Positions 32,540 to 42,326 of a DNA stretch of 64,000 nucleotides are shown here, one piece after another. The DNA comes from Apoderus coryli (taxonomy: Eukaryota > Arthropoda > Insecta > Coleoptera > Attelabidae): positions 12,318,182 to 12,382,181 of the forward strand of contig OU452207.1 of NCBI GenBank assembly GCA_911728435.2, in the 5' to 3' direction. A model generated the notes under the pieces. It worked only from the letters and a program-made list of their open reading frames with translations, did no database searches and had not been told where the DNA came from. Each line of letters opens with the position of its first letter. Position 1 is the first letter of the stretch. The translations under genes and the position numbers were made by a program.

Positions 32540-33409
32540 GCTTATTTTAGGTTTGTAGTTAATGAAAGTCTCAACTCCACAAAATCCATCAAATTTATTC
32601 ACATCATCTGCCAAACATGTTTCGGTTAACAACCATCATCAGTGGCAATACGAATACAATATTCTTGTTAATGTTTCATTATAATCAAGTTGTATGAGAA
32701 AGAGAATCAAATTTAATAGTCTGAAATATAGAGTAACCACCAATCATTCATGACAACACACCCGAAATTAATTGTCTTACCTTTGTGGAAAACTATTTAT
32801 TACTCAATTTTACAAAAATCAAATTAAGGTGAAGGGTTTTAAATTTCACCTGGTGATTATTGTTTCATCTTAGTTTTTGTTTTCATGAAGAAATTCATTT
32901 CAACCTCAAGCATGGCCGAAATTAAAATGGTAGGTCAGATAAATTCAGCCCTTACATCTATTATACTGCAGTACATGATTGGTAGTGACATCTATGACAG
33001 ACCAAACAAATCAATTGTTGTTTCATTATGTTAAGGTTGCTCACTATATTATTATTTTACATCTATTGGCGACATCTATTGGATATGGACTTATACAGAT
33101 AACTATTTGTTGACTGTAGAGTGTTTATATATACATATGTAGGTGGTGTTATTCTAAATTTACAATTTTACATTTGTTCTTATTATTATGGTTAGTGATA
33201 CAGGATTCATTTTATTTATTTTTATTAATTATTATAGTAAAACAGAGATGTCGCCACCATTATACATCAAGTAAGTAAAGCATGTAGGTATTATGATTTT
33301 GTTTTAGATTTAGGTTATAATACATAATTCCAATAGATCTTATTTATTAAATATTAAAGTACAAGTCAAGTGAGATGAACAATTTATATTATTAAATTTA
33401 TTGGTGATT
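32540..33409 (-). repeat. Penelope terminal repeat (pLTR), copy 1
   Basis: The inverted counterpart of the repeats at 37438-38321 and 40863-41724, downstream of the stop codon of copy 1. It carries a hammerhead-like motif near its far end (32610-32646). Confidence 0.8.
32610..32646 (-). ncRNA. Hammerhead ribozyme-like motif, Penelope copy 1
   Basis: The minus strand has the same 37 bases as the motif at 38201-38237: CTGATGA, a GGTT/AACC stem, then GAAAC. Confidence 0.5.
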
Positions 33410-35440
33410 TTAGAATTTAAGTGAATTGAAAAATACGTTACACTCGAATTCGGTTTGTTCGTTGAGAATTATGGCGTTAGATTGTTTCGTGAGATTGTTG
33501 ATTTCCATTATTTCTAACACGTTTAATTTTATACCTTTAGTACATTGGTGAAGCATTTTTGTATTGGTGTTTATATCAAAGATATGTTTATTGTTCACTA
33601 TATGGTTACTAAAAGAAGATGCGCTATCTATATTTGTGTTATTATATCTTAGTGCTCTTTTAATTATATTGTTGTGTTCTTTCAATCTCAAGTTGCATGA
33701 TCTACCACTCTGTCCAATGTATTTTGCTGTACAAGAGTTGCATGACAATTCATAAACACCAGGTTTTTTTGTCCAGTGAATTTTCGTTTTAGTGTTATTT
33801 AAAATATTATTAATAGAATGATTAGTACGAAAACATGTATTTATGTTATGTTTTTGGAATATTTTCTGGAGTGTTAGTGAGGCTGAGCTGATATATGTTA
33901 TAGGGTAGAATTTGTTGTTTTTAGTAACCGATATCGGACTCAGATTACTATGTATGTGTTTATTTATGTGTTTGTAATAAATTTTATGTATAATTGCAGA
34001 TGGAGTGTTGTTTGCTTTAGCTATGTGGAAAATGGTTGCTAATTCTTCATTAAATGCCTCTTCAGACATAGGTATGTTGAATAATCGGTGGAAGAGAGAC
34101 TGGAAACTTGCGATTTTATGGCTATTTGGGGAATTAGAATGCCAAGGTATGGCTGTGGTTGTATAAGTGTTTTTCCGGTATATAGAAAAATCTAATTTAT
34201 TACTATTTCTAGTGATTAGAATGTCGAGAAATGGAATGCTATTGTTATGTTCTAATTCTACTGTAAAGGATATTCGGTTATGTAAGGAATTGATGAATGC
34301 TAGCGTATCGTTAACCTCATTAGTAGTGCCCTCGAAGAGTACGAGAATGTCGTCAATATACCGATTGTATGTAAGAAATTTACGGCCATAAATTGGATGT
34401 TCTAATATTTTCTTTTCTAGGTGGCACATGAAGATTTCGGCTAGTAGAGGACTTATGCAACTACCCATTGACAAACCTTCGTTTTGTTTATAGAATTTTC
34501 CTTCGAATTTAAAGAAGTTTTGAGACAGAGTTATATCTAAGAGTTTGCATATATTATTAATATTTGTGTTAGTGAGATTAGAACTTGAGATTAAAAGTTC
34601 TTTTACTAAATTTATGCTTTCATTTATAGGTACTGATGGGTAGAGGTTTTTAACATCGAAAGACACTAGTATTGTAGAATTATTAAGTACATTTTCTTTC
34701 AGTTTATTACAAAGATCTATGGAATTATTTATAGAGTGAGGAGGTTTAAAATTAGTGGACATTTTAATAATGTGATTGAGCCATTTTGAGAGTTTATAAG
34801 CTGGGGAGTTTGTGTAAGCTACTATGGGTCTAACTGGTATATTATTTTTATGTATTTTTAATTGGCATTTTAATGTAGGGGTCATAGGACACATCTCAAT
34901 TAACCTGAACTTATTAGTACCCAATTCTACAAGTGTATCCTTCGATTCTTCCAACGCTTTTCTTAAATTATTTTGATATAAGGTTGTGGGGTCATCATTT
35001 ATTTCTGTGAAGTCAGGACAATTTAAAAATTCGTATGTTTTATTAGTGTATGTGGTCTTGTCACAAATAACTACACAATTACCTTTGTCAGCTTTACTTA
35101 GGATTAAGTTGTTGCTTTCTAATTTAGATTTAATGTGTTTTATTATAGTAGAATCGTTAGTTGTAGTTTTATTAGTTGCTGAATTATGTAATGTGTTTAG
35201 GTGTTTTGAGATTTCAGATCTAATTATGATTTTATTAGGTGGATTAGTTTTTTCTAATATGGTTTCGCACTCTGCAGCTGTGGTTTTGAGAATTTTTGTT
35301 GTGATAGGTATATGGATGTTATATTTAAGTCCATTTTCTAAAAATTTTTGTTCTGGTGGAGTGAATGATATATTTGACATGTTTAATAACCTATCATGAA
35401 AATTGAATGAACTTCCCTGATAACAATATCCTAAGTTCAT
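33410..35440 (-). CDS. Penelope-like RT/GIY-YIG protein, copy 1, N-terminally truncated
   Basis: A 676-residue frame differs from copy 2 at very few residues (SASLTLQ here, SASLALQ there, near the GIY-YIG side), apart from its extreme start. The first codons (about 35412-35440) belong to the palindrome centre and not to the element's real start. The reverse transcriptase and GIY-YIG domains described for copy 3 are present. The natural start and N-terminal coiled region, about 180 residues, are missing, so a normal product is unlikely. Confidence 0.85.
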   Translation of the reverse strand: MNLGYCYQGSSFNFHDRLLNMSNISFTPPEQKFLENGLKYNIHIPITTKILKTTAAECETILEKTNPPNKIIIRSEISKHLNTLHNSATNKTTTNDSTIIKHIKSKLESNNLILSKADKGNCVVICDKTTYTNKTYEFLNCPDFTEINDDPTTLYQNNLRKALEESKDTLVELGTNKFRLIEMCPMTPTLKCQLKIHKNNIPVRPIVAYTNSPAYKLSKWLNHIIKMSTNFKPPHSINNSIDLCNKLKENVLNNSTILVSFDVKNLYPSVPINESINLVKELLISSSNLTNTNINNICKLLDITLSQNFFKFEGKFYKQNEGLSMGSCISPLLAEIFMCHLEKKILEHPIYGRKFLTYNRYIDDILVLFEGTTNEVNDTLAFINSLHNRISFTVELEHNNSIPFLDILITRNSNKLDFSIYRKNTYTTTAIPWHSNSPNSHKIASFQSLFHRLFNIPMSEEAFNEELATIFHIAKANNTPSAIIHKIYYKHINKHIHSNLSPISVTKNNKFYPITYISSASLTLQKIFQKHNINTCFRTNHSINNILNNTKTKIHWTKKPGVYELSCNSCTAKYIGQSGRSCNLRLKEHNNIIKRALRYNNTNIDSASSFSNHIVNNKHIFDINTNTKMLHQCTKGIKLNVLEIMEINNLTKQSNAIILNEQTEFECNVFFNSLKF

Positions 35441-37437
35441 TCAATTTTCATGATAGGTTATTAAACATGTCAAATATATCATTCACTCCACCAGAACAAA
35501 AATTTTTAGAAAATGGACTTAAATATAACATCCATATACCTATCACAACAAAAATTCTCAAAACCACAGCTGCAGAGTGCGAAACCATATTAGAAAAAAC
35601 TAATCCACCTAATAAAATCATAATTAGATCTGAAATCTCAAAACACCTAAACACATTACATAATTCAGCAACTAATAAAACTACAACTAACGATTCTACT
35701 ATAATAAAACACATTAAATCTAAATTAGAAAGCAACAACTTAATCCTAAGTAAAGCTGACAAAGGTAATTGTGTAGTTATTTGTGACAAGACCACATACA
35801 CTAATAAAACATACGAATTTTTAAATTGTCCTGACTTCACAGAAATAAATGATGACCCCACAACCTTATATCAAAATAATTTAAGAAAAGCGTTGGAAGA
35901 ATCGAAGGATACACTTGTAGAATTGGGTACTAATAAGTTCAGGTTAATTGAGATGTGTCCTATGACCCCTACATTAAAATGCCAATTAAAAATACATAAA
36001 AATAATATACCAGTTAGACCCATAGTAGCTTACACAAACTCCCCAGCTTATAAACTCTCAAAATGGCTCAATCACATTATTAAAATGTCCACTAATTTTA
36101 AACCTCCTCACTCTATAAATAATTCCATAGATCTTTGTAATAAACTGAAAGAAAATGTACTTAATAATTCTACAATACTAGTGTCTTTCGATGTTAAAAA
36201 CCTCTACCCATCAGTACCTATAAATGAAAGCATAAATTTAGTAAAAGAACTTTTAATCTCAAGTTCTAATCTCACTAACACAAATATTAATAATATATGC
36301 AAACTCTTAGATATAACTCTGTCTCAAAACTTCTTTAAATTCGAAGGAAAATTCTATAAACAAAACGAAGGTTTGTCAATGGGTAGTTGCATAAGTCCTC
36401 TACTAGCCGAAATCTTCATGTGCCACCTAGAAAAGAAAATATTAGAACATCCAATTTATGGCCGTAAATTTCTTACATACAATCGGTATATTGACGACAT
36501 TCTCGTACTCTTCGAGGGCACTACTAATGAGGTTAACGATACGCTAGCATTCATCAATTCCTTACATAACCGAATATCCTTTACAGTAGAATTAGAACAT
36601 AACAATAGCATTCCATTTCTCGACATTCTAATCACTAGAAATAGTAATAAATTAGATTTTTCTATATACCGGAAAAACACTTATACAACCACAGCCATAC
36701 CTTGGCATTCTAATTCCCCAAATAGCCATAAAATCGCAAGTTTCCAGTCTCTCTTCCACCGATTATTCAACATACCTATGTCTGAAGAGGCATTTAATGA
36801 AGAATTAGCAACCATTTTCCACATAGCTAAAGCAAACAACACTCCATCTGCAATTATACATAAAATTTATTACAAACACATAAATAAACACATACATAGT
36901 AATCTGAGTCCGATATCGGTTACTAAAAACAACAAATTCTACCCTATAACATATATCAGCTCAGCCTCACTAGCACTCCAGAAAATATTCCAAAAACATA
37001 ACATAAATACATGTTTTCGTACTAATCATTCTATTAATAATATTTTAAATAACACTAAAACGAAAATTCACTGGACAAAAAAACCTGGTGTTTATGAATT
37101 GTCATGCAACTCTTGTACAGCAAAATACATTGGACAGAGTGGTAGATCATGCAACTTGAGATTGAAAGAACACAACAATATAATTAAAAGAGCACTAAGA
37201 TATAATAACACAAATATAGATAGCGCATCTTCTTTTAGTAACCATATAGTGAACAATAAACATATCTTTGATATAAACACCAATACAAAAATGCTTCACC
37301 AATGTACTAAAGGTATAAAATTAAACGTGTTAGAAATAATGGAAATCAACAATCTCACGAAACAATCTAACGCCATAATTCTCAACGAACAAACCGAATT
37401 CGAGTGTAACGTATTTTTCAATTCACTTAAATTCTAA
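35407..37437 (+). CDS. Penelope-like RT/GIY-YIG protein, copy 2, N-terminally truncated
   Basis: From FPDNNILSSFNF on, this frame matches residues about 173 to 846 of copy 3 without a visible difference. The ATG at 35407 is formed by the inverted neighbour and is not the normal start. The stop at 37435-37437 is followed by the complete terminal repeat that also serves as the upstream repeat of copy 3. All catalytic motifs are present, but a promoter and the N-terminus are lacking. Confidence 0.85.
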   Translation: MNFPDNNILSSFNFHDRLLNMSNISFTPPEQKFLENGLKYNIHIPITTKILKTTAAECETILEKTNPPNKIIIRSEISKHLNTLHNSATNKTTTNDSTIIKHIKSKLESNNLILSKADKGNCVVICDKTTYTNKTYEFLNCPDFTEINDDPTTLYQNNLRKALEESKDTLVELGTNKFRLIEMCPMTPTLKCQLKIHKNNIPVRPIVAYTNSPAYKLSKWLNHIIKMSTNFKPPHSINNSIDLCNKLKENVLNNSTILVSFDVKNLYPSVPINESINLVKELLISSSNLTNTNINNICKLLDITLSQNFFKFEGKFYKQNEGLSMGSCISPLLAEIFMCHLEKKILEHPIYGRKFLTYNRYIDDILVLFEGTTNEVNDTLAFINSLHNRISFTVELEHNNSIPFLDILITRNSNKLDFSIYRKNTYTTTAIPWHSNSPNSHKIASFQSLFHRLFNIPMSEEAFNEELATIFHIAKANNTPSAIIHKIYYKHINKHIHSNLSPISVTKNNKFYPITYISSASLALQKIFQKHNINTCFRTNHSINNILNNTKTKIHWTKKPGVYELSCNSCTAKYIGQSGRSCNLRLKEHNNIIKRALRYNNTNIDSASSFSNHIVNNKHIFDINTNTKMLHQCTKGIKLNVLEIMEINNLTKQSNAIILNEQTEFECNVFFNSLKF

Positions 37438-38321
37438 AATCACCAATAAATTTAATAATATAAATTGTTCATCTCACTTGACTTGTACTTTAATATTTAA
37501 TAAATAAGATCTATTGGAATTATGTATTATAACCTAAATCTAAAACAAAATCATAATACCTACATGCTTTACTTACTTGATGTATAATGGTGGCGACATC
37601 TCTGTTTTACTATAATAATTAATAAAAATAAATAAAATGAATCCTGTATTACTAACCATAATAATAAGAACAAATGTAAAATTGTAAATTTAGAATAACA
37701 CCACCTACATATGTATATATAAACACTCTACAGTCAACAAATAGTTATCTGTATAAGTCCATATCCAATAGATGTCGCCAATAGATGTAAAATAATAATA
37801 TAGTGAGCAACCTTAACATAATGAAACAACAATTGATTTGTTTGGTCTGTCATAGATGTCACTACCAATCATGTACTGCAGTATAATAGATGTAAGGGCT
37901 GAATTTATCTGACCTACCATTTTAATTTCGGCCATGCTTGAGGTTGAAATGAATTTCTTCATGAAAACAAAAACTAAGATGAAACAATAATCACCAGGTG
38001 AAATTTAAAACCCTTCACCTTAATTTGATTTTTGTAAAATTGAGTAATAAATAGTTTTCCACAAAGGTAAGACAATTAATTTCGGGTGTGTTGTCATGAA
38101 TGATTGGTGGTTACTCTATATTTCAGACTATTAAATTTGATTCTCTTTCTCATACAACTTGATTATAATGAAACATTAACAAGAATATTGTATTCGTATT
38201 GCCACTGATGATGGTTGTTAACCGAAACATGTTTGGCAGATGATGTGAATAAATTTGATGGATTTTGTGGAGTTGAGACTTTCATTAACTACAAACCTAA
38301 AATAAGCACTCCTCTAGAAAT
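37438..38321 (+). repeat. Penelope terminal repeat (pLTR) between copies 2 and 3
   Basis: Follows the stop of copy 2 and precedes the start of copy 3. It is repeated at 40863-41724 with no difference noticed by eye until the end at CCTAAAATA, and it likely holds the promoter of copy 3. Confidence 0.8.
38201..38237 (+). ncRNA. Hammerhead ribozyme-like motif in the Penelope repeat
   Basis: GCCA, then the core CTGATGA, a hairpin with GGTT/AACC stem and short loop, then GAAAC and ATGTTTGGC. The outer GCCA and UGGC can pair as stem I. Stem III would be only ACA/UGU with no real loop, and one extra U sits before stem II. Minimal stem III is known for Penelope ribozymes, which probably work as dimers. 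The motif is readable in the sequence, but activity is an inference. Confidence 0.55.
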
Positions 38322-40862
38322 ATGGACTATTTTTTCAATATTAACAAAGCAAGTCAAGCTGACCTAGTCCGAGAATACAAGAAACTTGTTAAGAAACGTA
38401 AAATCATTAAGTTGGATATAATATTTAACAATGAATGCAAGAGAAAAAATTTAACACCTAATTATATAAAAATCAATGTAAGAAACACATCAAATGCAGC
38501 TAAAAAAGCAATAAACATTGCAAAGAAAGTATGGCTCAAGGAAGAAATTAAAACTCAATACAGCAGGCTCAACATAATAGAAACCAAATTGAAATATATA
38601 ACTTCAGAAATTATATCAAAACTACACCAAATAGAATGGGACTGTCTACAAAATAAAATATATGAAACACTACAACCACAAATCGAAGAAAAACGTAACA
38701 GACAAATAAGGAAAATTAAAATGTTAGAGAGTAGGTACAGTAATTCACAATCATACATAAACAATAACTTAAATATTACTAACACCAGTGATCTTGATAG
38801 TTCCAACGCTTTCAATAACTCAGCCTTCATTAAAGAATTCCCTGATAACAATATCCTAAGTTCATTCAATTTTCATGATAGGTTATTAAACATGTCAAAT
38901 ATATCATTCACTCCACCAGAACAAAAATTTTTAGAAAATGGACTTAAATATAACATCCATATACCTATCACAACAAAAATTCTCAAAACCACAGCTGCAG
39001 AGTGCGAAACCATATTAGAAAAAACTAATCCACCTAATAAAATCATAATTAGATCTGAAATCTCAAAACACCTAAACACATTACATAATTCAGCAACTAA
39101 TAAAACTACAACTAACGATTCTACTATAATAAAACACATTAAATCTAAATTAGAAAGCAACAACTTAATCCTAAGTAAAGCTGACAAAGGTAATTGTGTA
39201 GTTATTTGTGACAAGACCACATACACTAATAAAACATACGAATTTTTAAATTGTCCTGACTTCACAGAAATAAATGATGACCCCACAACCTTATATCAAA
39301 ATAATTTAAGAAAAGCGTTGGAAGAATCGAAGGATACACTTGTAGAATTGGGTACTAATAAGTTCAGGTTAATTGAGATGTGTCCTATGACCCCTACATT
39401 AAAATGCCAATTAAAAATACATAAAAATAATATACCAGTTAGACCCATAGTAGCTTACACAAACTCCCCAGCTTATAAACTCTCAAAATGGCTCAATCAC
39501 ATTATTAAAATGTCCACTAATTTTAAACCTCCTCACTCTATAAATAATTCCATAGATCTTTGTAATAAACTGAAAGAAAATGTACTTAATAATTCTACAA
39601 TACTAGTGTCTTTCGATGTTAAAAACCTCTACCCATCAGTACCTATAAATGAAAGCATAAATTTAGTAAAAGAACTTTTAATCTCAAGTTCTAATCTCAC
39701 TAACACAAATATTAATAATATATGCAAACTCTTAGATATAACTCTGTCTCAAAACTTCTTTAAATTCGAAGGAAAATTCTATAAACAAAACGAAGGTTTG
39801 TCAATGGGTAGTTGCATAAGTCCTCTACTAGCCGAAATCTTCATGTGCCACCTAGAAAAGAAAATATTAGAACATCCAATTTATGGCCGTAAATTTCTTA
39901 CATACAATCGGTATATTGACGACATTCTCGTACTCTTCGAGGGCACTACTAATGAGGTTAACGATACGCTAGCATTCATCAATTCCTTACATAACCGAAT
40001 ATCCTTTACAGTAGAATTAGAACATAACAATAGCATTCCATTTCTCGACATTCTAATCACTAGAAATAGTAATAAATTAGATTTTTCTATATACCGGAAA
40101 AACACTTATACAACCACAGCCATACCTTGGCATTCTAATTCCCCAAATAGCCATAAAATCGCAAGTTTCCAGTCTCTCTTCCACCGATTATTCAACATAC
40201 CTATGTCTGAAGAGGCATTTAATGAAGAATTAGCAACCATTTTCCACATAGCTAAAGCAAACAACACTCCATCTGCAATTATACATAAAATTTATTACAA
40301 ACACATAAATAAACACATACATAGTAATCTGAGTCCGATATCGGTTACTAAAAACAACAAATTCTACCCTATAACATATATCAGCTCAGCCTCACTAGCA
40401 CTCCAGAAAATATTCCAAAAACATAACATAAATACATGTTTTCGTACTAATCATTCTATTAATAATATTTTAAATAACACTAAAACGAAAATTCACTGGA
40501 CAAAAAAACCTGGTGTTTATGAATTGTCATGCAACTCTTGTACAGCAAAATACATTGGACAGAGTGGTAGATCATGCAACTTGAGATTGAAAGAACACAA
40601 CAATATAATTAAAAGAGCACTAAGATATAATAACACAAATATAGATAGCGCATCTTCTTTTAGTAACCATATAGTGAACAATAAACATATCTTTGATATA
40701 AACACCAATACAAAAATGCTTCACCAATGTACTAAAGGTATAAAATTAAACGTGTTAGAAATAATGGAAATCAACAATCTCACGAAACAATCTAACGCCA
40801 TAATTCTCAACGAACAAACCGAATTCGAGTGTAACGTATTTTTCAATTCACTTAAATTCTAA
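38322..40862 (+). CDS. Penelope-like element protein, full length (RT plus GIY-YIG, 846 aa)
   Basis: The ATG at 38322 opens MDYFFNINKASQADLVREYK, followed by a Lys-rich, probably coiled region of about 180 residues. The reverse transcriptase follows, with LSKADKGNCVVI, KIHKNNIPVRPIV, SFDVKNLYPSVP (near 429), GLSMGSCISPLLAEIFM and the active site RYIDDILV (near 531). The C-terminus has a GIY-YIG-type endonuclease: PGVYELSC, CTAKYIGQSGRS (near 743) and the EH pair. This is the normal layout of endonuclease-bearing Penelope-like elements, which make both the nick and the cDNA. No stop or frameshift is seen, so the copy may be competent. Confidence 0.92.
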   Translation: MDYFFNINKASQADLVREYKKLVKKRKIIKLDIIFNNECKRKNLTPNYIKINVRNTSNAAKKAINIAKKVWLKEEIKTQYSRLNIIETKLKYITSEIISKLHQIEWDCLQNKIYETLQPQIEEKRNRQIRKIKMLESRYSNSQSYINNNLNITNTSDLDSSNAFNNSAFIKEFPDNNILSSFNFHDRLLNMSNISFTPPEQKFLENGLKYNIHIPITTKILKTTAAECETILEKTNPPNKIIIRSEISKHLNTLHNSATNKTTTNDSTIIKHIKSKLESNNLILSKADKGNCVVICDKTTYTNKTYEFLNCPDFTEINDDPTTLYQNNLRKALEESKDTLVELGTNKFRLIEMCPMTPTLKCQLKIHKNNIPVRPIVAYTNSPAYKLSKWLNHIIKMSTNFKPPHSINNSIDLCNKLKENVLNNSTILVSFDVKNLYPSVPINESINLVKELLISSSNLTNTNINNICKLLDITLSQNFFKFEGKFYKQNEGLSMGSCISPLLAEIFMCHLEKKILEHPIYGRKFLTYNRYIDDILVLFEGTTNEVNDTLAFINSLHNRISFTVELEHNNSIPFLDILITRNSNKLDFSIYRKNTYTTTAIPWHSNSPNSHKIASFQSLFHRLFNIPMSEEAFNEELATIFHIAKANNTPSAIIHKIYYKHINKHIHSNLSPISVTKNNKFYPITYISSASLALQKIFQKHNINTCFRTNHSINNILNNTKTKIHWTKKPGVYELSCNSCTAKYIGQSGRSCNLRLKEHNNIIKRALRYNNTNIDSASSFSNHIVNNKHIFDINTNTKMLHQCTKGIKLNVLEIMEINNLTKQSNAIILNEQTEFECNVFFNSLKF

Positions 40863-41724
40863 AATCACCAATAAATTTAATAATATAAATTGTTCATCTC
40901 ACTTGACTTGTACTTTAATATTTAATAAATAAGATCTATTGGAATTATGTATTATAACCTAAATCTAAAACAAAATCATAATACCTACATGCTTTACTTA
41001 CTTGATGTATAATGGTGGCGACATCTCTGTTTTACTATAATAATTAATAAAAATAAATAAAATGAATCCTGTATTACTAACCATAATAATAAGAACAAAT
41101 GTAAAATTGTAAATTTAGAATAACACCACCTACATATGTATATATAAACACTCTACAGTCAACAAATAGTTATCTGTATAAGTCCATATCCAATAGATGT
41201 CGCCAATAGATGTAAAATAATAATATAGTGAGCAACCTTAACATAATGAAACAACAATTGATTTGTTTGGTCTGTCATAGATGTCACTACCAATCATGTA
41301 CTGCAGTATAATAGATGTAAGGGCTGAATTTATCTGACCTACCATTTTAATTTCGGCCATGCTTGAGGTTGAAATGAATTTCTTCATGAAAACAAAAACT
41401 AAGATGAAACAATAATCACCAGGTGAAATTTAAAACCCTTCACCTTAATTTGATTTTTGTAAAATTGAGTAATAAATAGTTTTCCACAAAGGTAAGACAA
41501 TTAATTTCGGGTGTGTTGTCATGAATGATTGGTGGTTACTCTATATTTCAGACTATTAAATTTGATTCTCTTTCTCATACAACTTGATTATAATGAAACA
41601 TTAACAAGAATATTGTATTCGTATTGCCACTGATGATGGTTGTTAACCGAAACATGTTTGGCAGATGATGTGAATAAATTTGATGGATTTTGTGGAGTTG
41701 AGACTTTCATTAACTACAAACCTA
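40863..41724 (+). repeat. Downstream Penelope terminal repeat of copy 3
   Basis: Copy of 37438-38309. The element's border with the LTR target is at 41724/41725. Confidence 0.8.
41626..41662 (+). ncRNA. Hammerhead ribozyme-like motif, downstream Penelope repeat
   Basis: Identical in all 37 bases to the motif at 38201-38237. With the upstream copy it could release a unit-length RNA, as proposed for Penelope-like elements. Confidence 0.5.
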
Positions 41725-42066
41725 AAATATTTATTTATTTTATTAAGCTGGTTTTACAAAACTATATATAAACTTAAAAGCAAAGATACAATATTTGTTA
41801 CTCAAATCTTGTCGTCTTATGAGAACAAGAAGTACACTCAGTTAAGGTATAATCTATTTTGCCAGCCTCTTCGAAGGAAGCATATTTATATTAGTTTTAA
41901 AGGTCTAATTAATCTATCACTATGTTTATTCTAATATCACTTATTTCTAATGGACTTATGATAACTTATTTATATTTACATAATATAAACATTCTTAGTA
42001 GGAAAGTTACGTGTCAAAAGTCGAATGATATATTATCGATATAAACAGTGCTTTATCTGTTCTTGG

Positions 42067-42322
42067 TCACATAATTCCTCCCTCCTTAAGATGAAAAACA
42101 GGTAGATTTTCAGAATGCAACTCTTGGTTTTCATTATGTTTAATTTTCTTATTTATTGTAATAGTTATCTTTTTGTATTTCTTAAACATATATATAACGA
42201 TTATAAAAATAATTACTATGATCAAAATAATTATAATTAATACAAATATACTCTTATCATCCTTTACGACTTCAGCGTGCAGAGGATGTATTTGTAGTTC
42301 TTTTATACTTTTCCTAACCCAT
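42067..42322 (-). pseudogene. Gypsy env-like gene, C-terminal membrane anchor
   Basis: The minus strand encodes a stretch of about 20 Ile/Leu/Val residues (LIIIILIIVIIF) followed by a basic tail and a stop at 42067-42069 inside the LTR border. That is a membrane anchor plus short cytoplasmic tail, as in the envelope-like proteins of insect errantiviruses. The frame continues upstream to a TTAA at 42323, where foreign DNA begins. The rest of the gene lies at 49893-50442. No functional protein can come from this copy. Confidence 0.7.
42073..42087 (-). promoter_or_regulatory. Polypurine tract of the Gypsy element
   Basis: On the minus strand AAGGAGGGAGGAATT stands directly before the LTR start TGTGACC. 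It primes plus-strand DNA in LTR elements. It overlaps the last env codons. Confidence 0.75.
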
Positions 42323-42326
42323 TAAG

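Larger units (their letters stand above)
32416..41724. mobile_element. Cluster of three Penelope-like elements, one inverted and two tandem
   Basis: AAATATTTATTTA flanks the whole 9.3-kb block (32403-32415 and 41725-41737), while the uninterrupted 5' LTR has this phrase once. Copy 1 is on the minus strand (about 32507-35411). Copies 2 and 3 are on the plus strand (from 35410 and from 37438). Copies 1 and 2 meet head to head with an 18-base spacer and form a near-perfect palindrome of about 2.9 kb arms. Copy 3 is full length with repeats on both sides. Inverted and partial tandem copies are typical of Penelope-like elements. Confidence 0.85.
32370..42072 (-). repeat. 3' LTR of the Gypsy element, split by the Penelope cluster
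   Basis: The LTR starts next to the polypurine tract at about 42072 (minus strand TGTGACCAAGAAC) and ends CAAACAAAATT at 32370. It consists of 41725-42072 and 32370-32415, joined across the Penelope insertion, so its own length is roughly 380 bp. The terminal 45 bp match the 5' LTR remnant at 61037-61082. Confidence 0.7.

Noticed and set aside
34167..35399. Plus-strand frames opposite Penelope copy 1, mirrored opposite copies 2 and 3
   Set aside because: They are antisense shadows of the Penelope protein and recur only because the element recurs.
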